Positions 1-12,449 of a DNA stretch of 64,000 bases are shown here, piece after piece. The translations under genes and the position numbers were made by a program. Source of the DNA: Hyperoplus lanceolatus (Eukaryota; Chordata; Actinopteri; Uranoscopiformes; Ammodytidae); contig CM049416.1 in assembly GCA_026929865.2 (NCBI GenBank), positions 8,205,001 through 8,269,000 on the forward strand. Direction: 5' to 3'. The first letter of the stretch is position 1. Each line of letters starts with the position of its first letter. A model generated the notes under the pieces. The model searched no databases and was not told the origin of the DNA. It saw only the letters and a program-made list of their open reading frames with translations.

Positions 1-1461
1 CTTTCATTTACCAGGAACAGCTAAGTACTGGGATGTTTTCCAAAAAAAGATTTTTTGAAAAGCAGTATTTAGTTTTATGAAATTAAATAAAATGTGAAAA
101 ACTGGCTGTGCAAAAATATGGGGACCCTTGTGGTCTTGCTGATTTTAATGCCTGTAACAGCATGTAAAACTGAAGACTTTAAACACAAAATTGGTTGGAT
201 TATGTTGTTGAGCCTTGAACCTCATATAAAGGTCTGTTTAATCATGATAAAAGGTATTTTAGGTGCCTAAATGCAAGTTCCACTTCTCTTTGACTCTGCA
301 GAAGTGAGACAGAATGCGATCATCAAAACAGCTCCCAAAAGATCTTAAAAACAAAGATTATTCATTGTCATGGTTTAGGGGAAGGCTACAAGAAGCTTTC
401 CCAAAGGTTTCAATTGTCAATTTCTACTGTAAGGAACATTGTCAGGGAATGGAAGGACACAGGCACAGTTGCAGTTAAACCCAGGTCTAGCAGACCAAGA
501 AAAGTACAAGAGCGGCATATGCGGCGGATTGCGAGAATGGTTGCACACAACCCAAAGATCACCTCCAAAGACCTGCAAGAACATCTGGCTGCAGATTGTG
601 TATCTGTACATGGTTCTACAATTCAGTGCAATTTGCACCAAAACATCTGTATGGCCGGGTGATGAGAAGGAAGCCCTTTCTGCGCCCACGCCACAGATAC
701 AGTTGCATGGAGTATGCTAAAGCTCATTTAGACAAGCCAGCTTCATATTGGAAGAAAATGCTTTGGACTGATGAGACAAAAATTAAGTTATTTGGTCTTT
801 ATAAAAAGCAGATGTTTTGGTGCAAATTGCGCAGAATTGTTGAACGATGTACAGATACACAATCTGCAGCCAGATGTTCTTGCAGGTCTTTGGAGGTGAT
901 CTGTGGGTTGTGTGCAACCATTCTCACAATCCTCCACCTATGCCGCTCCTGTTTTTTTCTTGGTCTGCCATGCCTGGGTTTAACTGCCACTATGCCTGTG
1001 TCCTTCCATTTCCTGACAGCGTTCCCTACAGTCGAAATTGACAATAGAAACCTTTGGGAAAGCTTCTTGTAGCCTTCCCCTAAACCATGACAATGAATAA
1101 TCTTTGTTTTTCAGATCTTTTGGGAGCTGTTTTGATGATCCCATTCTGTCTCACTTCAGCAGAGAGTCAAAGAGAAGTGCAACTTGCATTTAGGCACCTA
1201 AAAAGTTTTACATGCTGTTACAGGCATTAAAATCAACAAAACCACAAGGGTTCCTATATTTTTGCACAGCCAGTTTTTCACATGTTATTTTATTTCATAC
1301 AACCAAATACTGTTTTTTCAAAAAATCTTTGTTTGGAAAACATCCCAGTACTTAGCTGTTCCTGGTAAATTAAAGACATACCACTTTTATCTTTTTTTTG
1401 TGAAAGCAGAGTCAATTATAATGCCGGCTGAGAGGGGTTCCCAAACTTTTTCATATGACTG
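1..1461. mobile_element. Palindromic (head-to-head) Tc1-like element, copy 1
   Basis: Two inverted copies of the 5' half of a Tc1 transposon are joined tail to tail. The left arm (about 1-800) reads forward and encodes the transposase N-terminus (helix-turn-helix part from 414, with motifs SISTVRNIVREWKDTG and AHNPKITSKDLQEHLAADC) into the start of the catalytic domain (LWTDETKIKLFG, about 757-795). The right arm (about 800-1461) reads in reverse and repeats the same N-terminus (SISTVGNAVRKWKDTG, 1044 down to 799). The right terminus ends in CATATGACTG followed by a TA, the usual Tc1 target; the left terminus is cut off by the window. The DDE catalytic core is mostly missing, so the element is non-autonomous. 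A second copy in the opposite orientation lies at 37373-38783. Confidence 0.88.
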
Positions 1462-1495
1462 TAATATAAAGTGTGTTGTCTTGTCTTGTCTCAAC

Positions 1496-4400
1496 CTTTA
1501 GCAATGTCGGTCAGCTTAAGGTTGTAATTGTTGTCAAGGACGCCCTCGGTGCCTTCTGGGTTCCCAGGCTTGGCATCGTCTCCCCCCTGCTTTGGAAGTG
1601 AGCGGGGCAGGAACCAGAAGGGGATGCCAGAGAGGAGCAGGAGAGCGGAGGACACCATGAAGCCCAGCCACCAGGCGCCCACCCAGCGGGCATCTTTTGA
1701 AGTGATGGTCACACTTTCTGGATGGTAGAGGGGAGTGGTGTGGGTTTACCATTTCACTTTTATTTGCGATTTGCGATTTATTTTACAATCTGTCACTTAC
1801 TTTGTAGGGTAGTCACCATATTGTACACCAGATTTTATTTTTAAAAGCCAGGCTTACTGTGCATTCAATATCAGGAAAGGGACACTGTACTCTCTGTCGG
1901 CCACATTTCACCTTTCAGTTGAGTTTGATTGACAATAAATTATAGATTTGACTTCATTTATCGAGGAGAGTCGAGACAATTCCTCAAAGGGATACTCTGA
2001 AAAGTCCTCACTGACCAGTCATGACAGATGTGCAGCCTATTCTTAAAGTTGCGTGTCAGGCCTATGCACTAAAAGCAGCAGGCCGAGTCCAAATATGTCT
2101 GAACCAAAGCTTCAGAGAGTCACTGTGTCTTTTCAGTCGAATATCTTCCCTAGCAGAAAATATATATTTGGTGTAACTCCGCGTATCAGCCATTTTTTTC
2201 CATCGTTTGTCTGTTGCGTCTCTGATGCATCTCACGTTTAGAAACAATGGTTCCTGGATTTCAGACAGTGGTAGACAAAGAGCAGACTTATAATTATCAG
2301 CTGGCAACTGTCGATTTGGTTCGCTTAAATGACGACCAACCATAGCATGCAGATTGTATCAGCTGTAGCAAGCTAGCCAATTCAGCTATTGGCTTTTATG
2401 GTGAGAGCTAACCACAAGTGATGCTGTATACTCCTTGGAAAAAGAAATGCATTACACTTACCTACATCGACATATCCAATGTCTACATATAGTCTGGCAC
2501 AATAAGAGCCCAGGAGGAAACCAAACATGGGGCCCAGAAGGGTTATGGTCTGGAGACAAGCTGCAAAGCACAAAATAAGCAACATATTAACATTTTGTAT
2601 CATGTGTATGATTAGTTTAGAACATAGGTTTAACATATGAGAAAGATACACATGTCTATGAAATATATACCCTGTGACAATGCAAGTGTTAATCATTACT
2701 TGTACATAGTAAAAATAATATATGACATATGGACCTTTTCAAAATCACTCTAGAAACCCTAGATAAGCGGTGATATTTTACCGATATAGAAAGGTGAGTT
2801 TTCTGCCTTAGCAAAGTCGTCGATGTAGGAGATGCCCAAAGGCGTGACCGGGGTTTCTCCAATCCCCCGCAGAGCGTTCCCGAGGAACACATAGATCCAC
2901 ATGTTAGAACCAGAATCTCTCACGCAGGCTCCATAAAGACACAACAGAAAGGCATGATATTAATTATTATAAAACTTGTATAAACTAGTATTTTCATGGA
3001 CACTGCTATATTACTAGTTTGGATGAACTGTTAAACACTTTATTCTTGCAACATATCTGTGTAAGCTGCTGACGGTTGCTCCTTTCAGCCATCAGGTTTT
3101 TATATGTAGTTCAAGCCACCACGTCAGTGCATGCGCATTGTGCGTATTTGTGACAATTTTGCTATCCAAAAGAAGACTTTTAGTGCATGCGTATCCAAAG
3201 TTGAATAAAGAAAAAATCAAACTTTGTATGGAACCCCCTCCCATTTACATGTTATTGAGAGAGAGAAAAATAATGTCTGCTACCTCGATTATGCATTCTG
3301 CCTCAAAGCCAGATCTATGAATACAACGAGGTGTTCATTCAATATCGTTAATAGGATGAGGCTTGCAGTTGACATTGTATGTGACTTCCATATTGTGTGT
3401 CTTTCTAAATCAACTCATCAGAGGAGCTGAACGGGACCAATACATTGCATTATGTGGGTTTCTTTTTTGTCAGAATATTAATTATGGCTCAACAATAGCA
3501 AGACTGACGTAACATTTCAACTGAGGCCCATCACTGGGAACTAGATACGATTTCAACAAGAGCTGCACCTCAAAACATTGAAAGAATACCTAAACAGATA
3601 CGTGTCCAAGCCGAATGCATTTGCATATTTATTGTAGCACTGCTTTCTCAGCGATGTCTGATGGTCCCACATTTTATTCTGACTCTTTTCTATCTCTTTT
3701 TACCTTCTTCGGCTCTTGTTTGTTTCCTCTGCAGTCTGCATGGAGACTGATCAAGAGGCGTAGCTTTGGGGTTGATAATTTCAGCAGCTTGCAATTGAGC
3801 AATATGCACACAGGATGGGAGGTAGCTTTGAGGCTTAGACTAGGATCAGTGCATTCCAGGGATGTTTAAAAGCCAGTGACTCTGGGTTCATGTTAAAGAG
3901 GATCTATTATACTACTTTTCTGGTCTTAATTTCTTGTTTTACACTGCTATAGAGCAACCTGACACGAATCACATCACAAAAAACTATGTAGATTTTCGGG
4001 AAGCTCTTTCTCTTATTTTGGCGATCCAGCACGTCCTGTCAACACTTCAGTGTGTGTGCTTCGGCCATCTCTGCTCCCTCCGCCTGTGCTTCGGCCATCT
4101 CCGCTCCCCTCCCCCCTCCTGCAAACCCCACTCCGTTGTGATTGGTTACCTTCCTTCCGGGAACACTTTCAGTGGCGGGAAGCGCGAGCATGGACCTATA
4201 AGGGCGCGAGGCAGACGCGAACAGGGAAGTGACAGCATTACCATACATGGAAACATCCGCGTGGTGACGTCACAAAGTTTTATGCGTCGTCACGAATTAT
4301 GAAAGGGTAGACCGCTTTGAAGATGTGACTTCTCGACTGGCTAGAATAGTGTTTAGTGCTCTGCACAGACACCCCAGACGGTCAGCAGGGAATATGTCGA

Positions 4401-7209
4401 AATGCATGTAAGTCATTATTTGATAATTTAGTATGGTTAAGCATGACTATGAATCATCATAACAACGTTTATAGGTCATAAAAGTCAAAAAGCATCATAG
4501 GTCCTCTTTAAGGCAGACTTTTAGTATATTCTCCTGTGTGTATTTTAGTTCACTGACCAGCTGTGGAAGAAGTATTCACTCAAGGGTAACCCTTAAAAAT
4601 AAGGGTACTTTAATGAACTTTTAGTTCATGCTAAGTAAATGCATACTTAACATGAATTCATCATTAACTAACCATTAAGGAAATTATTTTTAGGTTGAAG
4701 TTATTGTGCTAAAGTGAGAATTGTGACGATTTATTTATCGATGTTCACTTGATAAGTAAACATTTTGACCAGCTGCTGGGGCTAGGGGAAAATTAACATT
4801 TCATGGCATTCCATGCAATTGTTGTTAAGATATTTCAGTCTAGACCAAAGTGATACATGGGCCGATCAAAAGCCACACTGCTAATATTTTCCTTCACACC
4901 TAAGGGAACCCATGAACTGATTCTTAGTGAAAGCTGCAGAATGTATATCTGCAATGTACCTGTATAAAATGTCATAGAAAAATTTTAGTGAGGGTAAAAT
5001 TTGGTCTTTCCTTGACTAAAACTCTTGTGTATTGCTGAGTTGATGAATGGTAGTCCAAAAAACTGATATGTTGGTAGATAACATTTTGAAGGCTTCAAAT
5101 TTGATCACACAGTGTAGACCATCGTCTTACCAATGTTGTCTTCTACAGAAGACTCTATCTGAATTTCGGACACATCTTTCAGGGGATCCACGCATGCGGC
5201 AATGTTCGTACTGTCATTCTGGAAAAGCTGAACGACTGTGTCGTATGTGTAGCTGTAGAAACCAGCGGTGCCACAATGAGATTTTAAACAAGATAAGTGA
5301 AAGGTTTCTAAAATCAGGTGTCTATTGACGTTTTACCGTCCCATGAAGAAGTGTGTCAGGCCAGTGAGAAAGGCCCCTACAGCCATGAGGAAACAGCCCA
5401 CGGCAATGAGTCTGGGCCGATGTAGCTTGGCCCCAAAATGGCTGACCACAGCAAGAAACAACAAGTTGCCTGCGTCCAAGAAAGAAGAAACAAAGAAGGC
5501 AGGAGAAGAAGAAAGTTATACACTGACAGAATAATCACTTGCATAGTAAAACTGAAACGGTGGCAGAAACAAAATAAAGATGAGAGTTAAATGGACAAAT
5601 AGATGGTACCCATCTCAAAGCTGCCATCTATTAGTCCCATGTGTGAGCTGGAGAGGTCAAAGCGTCTCTCGATCTGAGTGATGGAACTCTTCATGTAGGT
5701 TCCAGTCAGAGCCTTGGAGAAACAGGCGAAGGACAGCGCCACGATAAACAACTACAAAACATGGGGGAAATTGAAGTTAAACAAATAGGCTAATAATTCA
5801 GATATTTTAAAGCCAAGAAGTGTAATGCCTTTCACATTATCTCATTGTATTCACTGTCATTCAATACAGTATGTTCTTTACAAACATCTTGATTATATAG
5901 CCACTATCAATTAAAATATGTAGGACATTACATTTCACCCATTGTCGCATTCTGTATACTGCTTGCGTATGCTTTGAAACAGTTTCTGCCTCCTTCATTT
6001 GAACCTCCACAGGTTTTTAGTTTGACTCTGTGTGTGGAAAACCTGGAGGCTCTTTATTGTTAAATTAAATCCCATTGGGGAATATTGCAATTATCCTGCA
6101 TGCTTCGCCATGAAGGCTACAGTCATTTATTAATTATGTTGCATTGAGGCGTTCATTCACAGCTTAAACTGGATAGTTTGACAGGTATGGACTGGAGCTT
6201 TAATTCTTAATTAGAGCACACAACAGATGAGAACATACAGTTGGTATAAATGAATGTTATCCACCCCTTCGTATGAATGGTATTAAGTGGAATGGGTCAA
6301 TATCACAGTTTTTAACTCAAGAATGCAGAGTGCCTGGCGCCTATGAAATTATGTATATTGTATAATTTTAAAATGTATTTTATTGTAAGAACTTATTTGT
6401 GATGATTCTGAAAATTAAACATGATATCTACAGACTGAGCTAAGGTCTATGAGTGAAAAAAACCTGGATTAAATGAAGCCTTAAAGTGGCTCAGAGGAAC
6501 TTTAGTTTGTAATTATTCTAGCGGCCCCTTTGGACAATAGTGGTAGTGTTTTTTTTTTTAAAAAGGCATTTAGAAAAACTACAGAAAAATAGCCATCTTT
6601 GTCTCGTTTGCTGATCATGTAATTTATGATCATCAGAGGACAATATTAGACTGTTTCAGAAATATTTTAAAGTTCCTCGTAGCTACTTTAACTGTGCACA
6701 TGCTGGTGTATTACTGCAATCAGGCAAGGCTGAGCTCAGATTGACACTTTAGCATTTGACAGAGGTTGATTTGCCGATCTGGAGTAGAAATGAAGCTTGC
6801 CACGAGTCTAGAAAACAAGATAAACCCTTGGCTTGATTCTACCAACTTTGGGGGAAAGTTCAGAAAATGTGCATCTTACAGTTTAAGCAATTATCTACCC
6901 TTATTTTGACACCCTTAGTGAAGTTTGAACCCTTGATTTGAGCTGTCAGTGCTAACAACCTTGGCTTTTAGGCTTTTAGCTGCTCTTTTTATCCACAGCA
7001 AGTCACTCTGAGTGCATCAACAGAGTGAACTCCAGCCCAGAGAAAGAAAGAACAGAATTACACATCACCAGCAGAGAAGTGTTGATTACAGATAGCTTTA
7101 GTACTTTGAGAGTGGAGATGCCAGGGCCTTTGCTGGTCTTGTGCTCAGGGGCACACAGAGCCTGCTGGCTGGTCATCTTGTCTCTGTCGTCTGCTGCTTC
7201 TTCCATCAT
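1496..7209 (-). CDS. OATP1 (SLCO1)-family organic anion transporter, first seven coding exons (partial)
   Basis: Plasma-membrane uptake carrier of the OATP1 subfamily, by homology. Exons in transcript order: 7105-7209, 5610-5751, 5337-5469, 5131-5252, 2782-2928, 2462-2560, 1496-1717. All have AG/GT borders and phases that join (0,1,2,1,1,1,1). They encode about 323 residues covering roughly the first half of the 12 membrane spans. Family marks seen: [13 protein letters not shown] after TM1, [52 protein letters not shown], and the OATP signature [12 protein letters not shown]. The start MMEEAADD at 7209 gives a 35-codon first exon ending ..STLK; a second ATG at 7176 is possible. The last visible donor (GTTGAG) is weak but matches the paralog's exon end. 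The remaining exons must lie left of the window, beyond the Tc1 element. Exon sizes 142, 133, 147 and 99 are identical to the paralog at 19304-33155, so this is a tandem duplicate. 1C1/1D1-like is the best guess; I cannot fix the exact paralog. Confidence 0.9.
3893..4511 (+). mobile_element. TTAA-flanked MITE (piggyBac-like), copy 1
   Basis: A 619-bp element bounded by TTAA at both ends, with inverted termini AAAGAGGAYCTAT. It lies in the intron between exons 4 and 5 of the first slco1 gene. Its middle is GC-rich and contains a stretch (CTCCGTTGTGATTGGTTACC) that recurs in the inverted copy at 36649-37186. No coding capacity was recognised. TTAA flanks are the known piggyBac target signature; Kolobok elements also use TTAA, so the superfamily is inferred. 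Confidence 0.72.
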
Positions 7210-9412
7210 GCACTGTCTGCCGGCCTATCTACCTGGCCTCACGGCAACGCTGGAGAAACACACATAGACAACTGATAAAAACAAAGGTCAAAGATACATG
7301 AAATTGTGTTTTTACTGAATTCTGATTTCTGCAAACACACTGAATAAAGTATCAAAGCTTACAATACTGGCCGGCTTCAAGGACTATACATGATACATTT
7401 AACTGATCTGAATCAACTTATTAGGAGTTTTGTCGTATTCAGACATTACCTCAAGGGTAAAGTCAATCCGGTCAATTCTGGCTCATGTCTGGATTTGCAT
7501 AGTGCACAGATGTTGTAATGGTACCTGTGTAAACTCCACCAGCGTCCTCTCCTCGCAAAGATCTCAGCTCAGTAAACGTCAGGAGCTGCAGCTTGAATCC
7601 ATGTCAGAGGGAAGGTGAACTGTTTCCAAACACAACTCTAGGAAAACTAGGAAAACACAGTCAACCAGTTATGTTCACTTCATGACTAATCCCCCAAAGA
7701 TTTAGCCTGGTTAATACTCTCACTCAAAAGTCTGATTCTTTCTTCCCCCCCAGTCAGCAAGCCTTAAAGGAATATCTGGATACATTTCGATTCAATTTGG
7801 ATGAAGCAGCGAGAAATACAGAGCCAAAAAGCACTACTGCAAAGCAAACTGCTGAGGAAGTTTTGATCAAATACCTAGTGCATCTCCGCCGTGCGTTAAG
7901 CAGCCATGCGTCTCTCCTCCTACCGGGAGGTGGAAAACCTGCTCTCTCCCCAAGCTCCTATTCTCCTGTCTGAGGGCAGAGCGGTTACTTGGAACCAGGG
8001 GAACAAAAGGCCTCGCACATTTTTATTCCACACACATGCCAGCCAGCCCAGGAGGGGGACAGCAACAAGAGAAACAGGAGGGAGGTGGAGGGGAGACAGA
8101 TTAGTAATTTACACAACAAAATGAAGGGAAAAAATAAATCAAATGCTTGTCGCTTCAAAAAGTTTCAAGTAAAGTCTATATATTGCCTTTCAGATACCCA
8201 CTGATAACACATTTCGATTTTATATCAGCAACACTCATTCTTTAGATTAGACCAAATTTAATAAAGGAATCAGATAGAACAATATTACAAACAGAAGTAC
8301 AGTGGTTAGTAACCATGGCTCTGAACTGTGTAGAATAAGAAAGGAAAGACAAGTGTGTATTAGGTCTAACATAAGAAAAATATATATAACATAACTATTA
8401 GTCCAGCTGGGAAGGGGTGGGGGGGAGGGCGGCATGTAGCAGGTCACACAATAAGCTTTGTCCGCTCACCAAAAATTCCAAGGATTAAGATTATGAGCCT
8501 TCACATTCTTGCACAGAAACAGTGAGGGAATTGCTGACCACTTTCCCCTTTCTGAACAATTCTACTTGGCTCTAGATATTTTTTGCTTTTGTCACTGTAT
8601 CTAGTTTCAGGTACACATTCAGGCAGGAATGAACTCTGATGCTGCGTCAGGGCGTCGCACTTCATTAACTACTGTAGCTGCTGCAAATGAGGACATAGAC
8701 ACTTGTGTTTTAAAGAGATTGTTATCATGATTACTTGAAATCCAAATTACAATTGTTACTATGCATGTATACTGCACAAAAAGCAGTGAGACACCCTCAG
8801 TGTCACCCTCACCCTTACAGCATAATAGTGTTGTAAAGAGTGCCGGCTGCTGGTGAAACCAGATACTGCACATTCTAACAGGTTTGTAATTGAGCAAAAT
8901 TAAAGTGGATGAATACATTTTAATGTAGAAATACAGAAAAGAAAATTACATTTATATATCAAGCATAAAATAAGAAATATTTAAAATGCTATTGACACTA
9001 AAGTAAAGCTTCATCAGTGTATTGGGGTAGTAATAAAAGGGGTTACCATTCAATACAATGTTGTTTCCATTGTCCATAATAACAGTAACAATATTTTACA
9101 TAACATGGTAAAAGATTGAAAAATCAAAACATGTGGATCATGTAAGCCGGTCCTGTGACAAATATAATACAACTTGATTAATATCTAAGCCATACACTTC
9201 AGACATACTAAGATTAAAACCCTGATTCTTTGAGAAACCATTCAAATCAAATTCATTGAACCACTGACTAAGGTTGTGAGGACACTGTCTGCAGCGCATG
9301 GCTGCCTCTGTCATATCGTCTCTTACTTTTTCACTTTTGAGGGAAATTGAGATGTTGAGGTTTTATCAGAAAAAAACTACACTTCTGGGGACGCTGATAT
9401 GCGCATATGATG
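7210..9412. other. 5' flank of the first slco1 gene; no gene recognised
   Basis: This should hold the 5' untranslated exons and promoter of the minus-strand transporter. The ATG context at 7209 is open upstream, but I cannot place a transcription start. No conserved protein motif is visible in any frame. Short open frames around 7.9-8.2 kb and 8.6-8.9 kb have no recognisable domain and are taken as chance. Confidence 0.5.
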
Positions 9413-9635
9413 CAGGGCCGTGGCTAAGTATTTGAGGGGCATAAGATTAGATTTAAAATAATTTACTTTTGTTCAATGTATTGTTTGTTTCAATTATTTG
9501 AGTGGCTTGTTGACATAGTGGCGGTTTGTTCATTTACATTTTTGAGAATGCAAAAGTTAGGGGGGCAACTGGGGGGGCAAGGCTCTTCAGTGGGGGGGCC
9601 GCTGCCCCCCCTTGCCCCCTGTAGAACCGCCCCTG
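9413..9635. mobile_element. Possible hAT-like MITE
   Basis: Short element bounded by CAGGGCCGTGGCTA on the left and the inverse of CAGGGGCGGTTCTA on the right, with G-rich sequence inside. CAGGGxCGG termini are common in fish hAT elements. No clean 8-bp target duplication is seen, so the assignment is tentative. Confidence 0.35.
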
Positions 9636-9698
9636 GTGCCACTTCATACAATACATTATGAGGATGTGCCCTCTAGAACAAGAACATTCGATGACGAA

Positions 9699-9926
9699 TG
9701 AGTGCCCTTATAGTGCCTTTCTGGTGCCCTTCTAGTGCCCTGATAGTGCCCTTTTGCCCGTCTGGTGCCCTTCTGCACTTCTGGTGCCCTTCTAGTACCC
9801 TGATAGTGCCCTTCTGCCCGTCTGGTGCCCTTCTAGTGCCCGTCTGGTGCCCTTCTAGTGCCCTTCTGCTCGTCTGGTGCCCTTCTAGTGCCCTTCTACT
9901 GCGCTTCTGCCCGTCTGGTGCCCCCA
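9699..9926. repeat. Minisatellite with degenerate 11-bp unit
   Basis: Tandem repetition of AGTGCCCTTCT and variants such as AGTGCCCTGAT, with interspersed GCCCGTCTGGTGCCC blocks that suggest a higher-order unit. The array has no stop codon in at least one frame of each strand, so it yields spurious repetitive open frames both ways (EGHQ/RRAPDGQKG on minus). It is not regarded as coding. Confidence 0.8.
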
Positions 9927-9959
9927 TGGTTGAAAAAGTGTTGCTAAAGTGCCCTCTAT

Positions 9960-11242
9960 GGTGGTGAAAACGAGAGAAAGTTCCCTATAGGCTGCCCTGT
10001 GCACGTGAACACAAATGATTGAGTGCCCTTGGTTGTCCCTCCATACTATAGGCCTAATAGATGATGATGTGCCCTCTGGAGCAAGAATATGGCAAACCGA
10101 AAAAACATAATGCTAATGAGGTGCAGACGTTCCTCTCTTTGGTAGCTGACGAACGGGGAATGCGAAAGAGGGGTTGCTTTCATTTGGCGTAGCTATGACA
10201 AACAGCTACATCGAGTGGTACTTAAATCTCCACTGGATAACGAATCAAAAAGAGGATTAAGAGTATGTCAGTACCAGGTCCGTACCCATAGTGGAAAAAC
10301 GCAATTGGTTAGAAAAAAGTTAGAACAAATTAATATTTTCAGTTTGCATAATCCGTTTAAAATTGATATGCATTTTTTGAGCGTTCAAGGTCCGGTCCTC
10401 ATTCAAGTTTAGGTCATTTCATGCAAGAGAGACGATAATAGTCAGCCATCACCTCAACATGAAGGAAAACTTCCTTTAATTTTTCTGTAGCTGGCTGTCA
10501 GCGGTCAAAGACTGTATGGTAGCGGCACATTGAATTTTCTCCAGTCTAATTTTTACTTAAATGTAAGTAAAGATGAAAGCAGCAAGGCATGATCCTTTCT
10601 TTGGCTAAAATGTGAAAGTGCACAATGACGTGAACAACTCATTTTTGTGTTTATAAAGTCGCTAGAATAAGCGGAAACAGTGTCTTTGCAGCTACATTTT
10701 TTCAGGGGGGGGGGGCCCCCCTTTTAATTGTATGAACCCAACCGTTTTTTAACATCTACAAACACAGTGTTTGGTGTTTCGTTACATCACTTTTAATTTA
10801 GCTGACGCTTTTATCCAAAGCCACTTTCATTAAGTGCATTCAACAATGAAGGTACAAACTCAGAACTGCAAATAAACCAAATTACAAAGTGCCACAAGAA
10901 AGTGCTACATGGAGATGTAACAAGTGCCCCGAACGGGACCTTCACGGCAGCGCTTGCTAAGGTTAGGGGATAGGGCCTTCCAGGCAGCGCTGCCTTTAAG
11001 GCTCTGTTGGGGGAACAAAACACCATTGAGTTAGAAAAGCCACTGTGTGCACTGGTGGGGCCCCATTTTTCCAGAATGTGCCCTTTTTATTTTTTCGCCC
11101 CTGCCCTTCAAACAGTCTGAGTCCGCCACTGAACACAGTAAACACTATGTAGCTGCTGAACAAGTGCACATAACATTTGGAGCATGTTTGATTATTCAGC
11201 AGCTTCAAACCAAGTTGTCTTTAAGTGAACAGTTGCTAGCTG
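9960..11242. other. Intergenic repeat debris
   Basis: No gene recognised. It contains a homopolymer run of G then C near 10706-10722. From about 10798 there is a common fish repeat motif (GCTGACGCTTTTATCCAAAG). Near 11117 is a hAT-like terminus, the inverse of CAGTGGCGGACTCAGACTG. These look like fragments of several old interspersed repeats. Confidence 0.45.
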
Positions 11243-12141
11243 TAGGGGAGAACGGGGTAAGTAGGCACACTTTTTACTCTAGTGAGAATTGCTCATCACC
11301 TAAACATCTTTCAATAGTCATTCCTACATTAAATTGAAATCTTATTGTAATAAAGAATAAATTAATCATCAAAGACACCCTTACACATTGTGACAACCAA
11401 CCCCTTGATGGGGTCGGTTGTCAAACACTATGGGGTTGTTTGTCACTTAATGGGAATAATCTTAAAAAGAAGGCAAGAAAGTAGAACTAAATTTGCATTG
11501 CATAATTGCATTGTCAAGTTGAAAAATAGGCCTACATAACTTACTGTAGCCTTGGCAGCTGGTCTAGTTTGGGATGCACTGGGTTGTTTTGATTTTGTTG
11601 CCCTTTTTTCTTTTGCATGCTAGCTGCCTTTTCCTGCTCTATTCTTTCCTTCTCTGGGGTGTCAGTGAGGATACAGCTTGACAATTTATTTTGTTATTGG
11701 GTTCCTTTTCTGGTTGTAGCCTTGAGATAACATGTGACAACCAACCCCCCAAAAAATGTGACGACCAACCCCAACTTGATTTTTTTGCTAGCATCAAGGC
11801 CAACAACCATCTGACAACTAATTAGCTTGCTAACCACAATCTAAAATATAGTTTACCCGTCACACTTTGTATGGGTAACAAGTGTTTTGTTATAAACCCA
11901 TTGTGTAAAAGCCTAGAAGAAAAATACTGAGGAGCTAAATATTTTCAATTTGACATGAAAAACACACATAGTCGTCTCACCTCAAATTCAGCAGTCTAAC
12001 TCCAAGGAAGACTATGTAGGTGACCTCTGATCCCAATTCTGGATATATACATACCAAAACTTCATAGACAGTGCCTTCTGGTTCCGAGATATAACGATTG
12101 TGACAACCAACCCGTGTGACAAATTACCCCGTTCTCCCCTA
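11243..12141. mobile_element. Non-autonomous TIR element with GGGGAGAACGGGGTA ends
   Basis: About 900 bp bounded by inverted termini GGGGAGAACGGGGTAA and a TA at each side, consistent with a TA target duplication. The interior repeats TGACAACCAACCCC in both orientations, including a hairpin near 11395-11435. No open frame of note. A short fragment of the same family, with the same terminus, lies inside the mariner-type element at about 42762. The superfamily is not certain. Confidence 0.7.
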
Positions 12142-12211
12142 TAACCTGTACTTGCTTAGGCAAAAGTGGGTCCTTTTTTAACTACTTGAGGGCAGAACAA
12201 CCATACAGTAG

Positions 12212-12435
12212 TGCTAAACTGTTGCATACCATTTGTGTTCTCGAATGTGCTCCTGATGCTGCCCTCTGTGTGCTGTTGCACACAGGTGCACCAAATCTAA
12301 TCAATAAATGACTGCTGCCTGTGAAGGTTCAGGTAATGCCAGTCGAATGCAATCCAGTGGCTGTGTGTGTCTATTTCCTCTATCATGGTATTTTAAGTTG
12401 GCTATTCCAGCCCTTAAGATATGGCAGCGTCAACA
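12212..12435 (+). repeat. 5' LTR of the copia fossil
   Basis: 224 bp, begins TGCTAAACTG and ends GCGTCAACA (TG...CA). It matches the 3' LTR along its whole length. It contains an AATAAA-like signal (AATCAATAAATG). Confidence 0.95.
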
Positions 12436-12449
12436 GGTTATGGGCCCAG
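12436..12449 (+). promoter_or_regulatory. Primer-binding site of copia type (initiator tRNA-Met, internal)
   Basis: GGTTATGGGCCCAG directly follows the 5' LTR. It is complementary to the anticodon-arm region of eukaryotic initiator tRNA-Met (CTGGGCCCATAACC), not to the tRNA 3' end. This is the known half-tRNA priming arrangement of Drosophila copia. Confidence 0.85.

Noticed and set aside
1491-1752. Plus-strand frame opposite the first transporter's exon 7
   Set aside because: Shadow of the real minus-strand exon, which has the OATP signature and correct splice borders.
4039-4302. Open frames of 69-122 codons on both strands
   Set aside because: They lie wholly or mostly inside the TTAA-flanked MITE and its GC-rich core, and show no protein motif.
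9673-9967. Long repetitive open frames on both strands over the minisatellite
   Set aside because: The frames arise from an 11-bp tandem unit lacking stops; no start context, domain or splice support.
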